A stretch of DNA of 23,925 nucleotides, taken from JBCBWG01 sp039039985. GTDB taxonomy: Bacteria > Pseudomonadota > Alphaproteobacteria > Rhizobiales > Hyphomicrobiaceae. Both the position numbers and the translations under genes were made by a program. Shown piece after piece: positions 23,713-23,925 of this stretch (its first letter is position 1; each line of letters starts with the position of its first letter). The notes beneath the pieces were generated by a model that saw only the letters and a list, made by a program, of their open reading frames with translations, ran no database searches and was not told where the DNA came from. Where the stretch lies: the NCBI GenBank assembly GCA_039039985.1, contig JBCCOV010000056.1:1-23925 (forward strand). The letters run 5' to 3'.

Positions 23713-23832
23713 TCTTTCGTTGGCGCTGTTCCCACGCTCGCAGGCTCGCGGCTCGAGCGCTGGCTATCCTGCGAGGACGGTTTCCAGGCTGGAACAGCCG
23801 TGAGCGATCAACAACAAGCGCGGGTTAGAGCG
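23713..23832. repeat. Composite intergenic repeat, copy B
   Basis: Lies 28 bases after the tyrS stop. It contains the module tctttcgttggcgctgtt (23713-23730), a 22-base core identical to the two copies at 9265-9330 (here 23738-23759), then the CGTGAGCGAT module extended to 23819 (21 bases, one mismatch with 9441-9461) and gcgcgggttag (also at 9327-9337). Module order differs from copy A, so it is a family of short mobile or recombining repeats rather than one duplicated block. No reading frame of note. Confidence 0.7.
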
Positions 23833-23836
23833 TCGG

Positions 23837-23876
23837 GCGACAAATATGAATCGTTGAGGTGATTCGCATTTGTCGC
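23837..23876. promoter_or_regulatory. Large imperfect palindrome between tyrS and the next gene
   Basis: Arms of 16 bases, GCGACAAATATGAATC (23837-23852) and GATTCGCATTTGTCGC (23861-23876), with two mismatches and an 8-base centre. In RNA this would be a strong hairpin without a T-run and could end the tyrS transcript. In DNA it could be an operator for the gene starting at 23912. GTGATTC-CATT also recurs directly at 23859-23870 and 23882-23893 (one mismatch, 23-base period). Confidence 0.5.
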
Positions 23877-23911
23877 GAACAGTGATTCTCATTGGGGCAC
23901 GGAGGTGGCCC

Positions 23912-23925
23912 ATGGGAAAAGCAAC
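23912..23925 (+). CDS. Start of an unidentified gene (runs off right edge)
   Basis: ATG at 23912 is preceded by GGAGGT (23901-23906) with a 5-base gap, an excellent ribosome site. Only Met-Gly-Lys-Ala and part of the next codon are in the window, so no family can be named. Confidence 0.55.

Noticed and set aside
1..23925. CRISPR array, tRNA, rRNA, insertion sequence or prophage
   Set aside because: No regularly spaced repeats, clover-leaf sequences, transposase motifs or phage genes were recognised on either strand.

Overview
The window reads as chromosomal DNA of an alphaproteobacterium. It is GC-rich with ordinary housekeeping gene neighbours. The ParE, TyrRS (KMGKTA signature) and IscR sequences look alphaproteobacterial, and so does the order iscR - cysteine desulfurase - sufB - sufC - sufD - sufS - sufT - sufA with an alpha/beta hydrolase beside iscR. 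No tRNA, rRNA, CRISPR array, insertion sequence or prophage was seen. All family calls were made by eye from motifs.

Left part (1-9462). A minus-strand pair opens the window: a large PutA-like protein whose proline dehydrogenase and aldehyde dehydrogenase active sites both look destroyed although the 1024-codon frame is intact, followed by the start of a von Willebrand A-domain protein that runs off the left edge. Then, on the plus strand, come parE (topoisomerase IV subunit B), an AqpZ-like channel with a changed first NPA box, and a DEAD-box RNA helicase with a TTG start and a long leader. Between parE and the channel, on the minus strand, lies what looks like a frameshifted small secreted-protein gene. 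A repeat-rich spacer follows the helicase.

Centre (9463-18489, minus strand). A DUF924 gene is followed by a complete SUF iron-sulfur assembly operon, transcribed right to left: iscR, an IscS/NifS-type desulfurase, sufB, a 95-residue coiled-coil protein, a 57-codon ORF with a Cys-x3-Cys motif and an acidic tail, sufC, sufD, sufS, sufT and sufA. ATGA overlaps join iscR to the desulfurase and sufD to sufS. Upstream of iscR a -35/-10 pair is embedded in a close match to an IscR type 1 site, which fits classical Fe-S feedback. IscR would sense Fe-S supply, the two desulfurases supply sulfur, SufBCD is the scaffold, and SufA/SufT act in delivery or maturation.

Right part (18490-23925). An alpha/beta hydrolase diverges from iscR. 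Then come an exported M15-type peptidase and a two-gene YeeE/YedE sulfur transporter (minus strand) with an ATTC-N8-GAAT dyad at its promoter, suggesting control by reactive sulfur. Divergent anmK (cell-wall recycling) and tyrS follow. After tyrS there is a second copy of the intergenic repeat, a large imperfect palindrome, and the first codons of another gene.

The most unusual items are the double-dead PutA-like protein, the small cysteine-bearing ORFs inside the SUF operon, the altered aquaporin pore, and the repeat family shared by two spacers.
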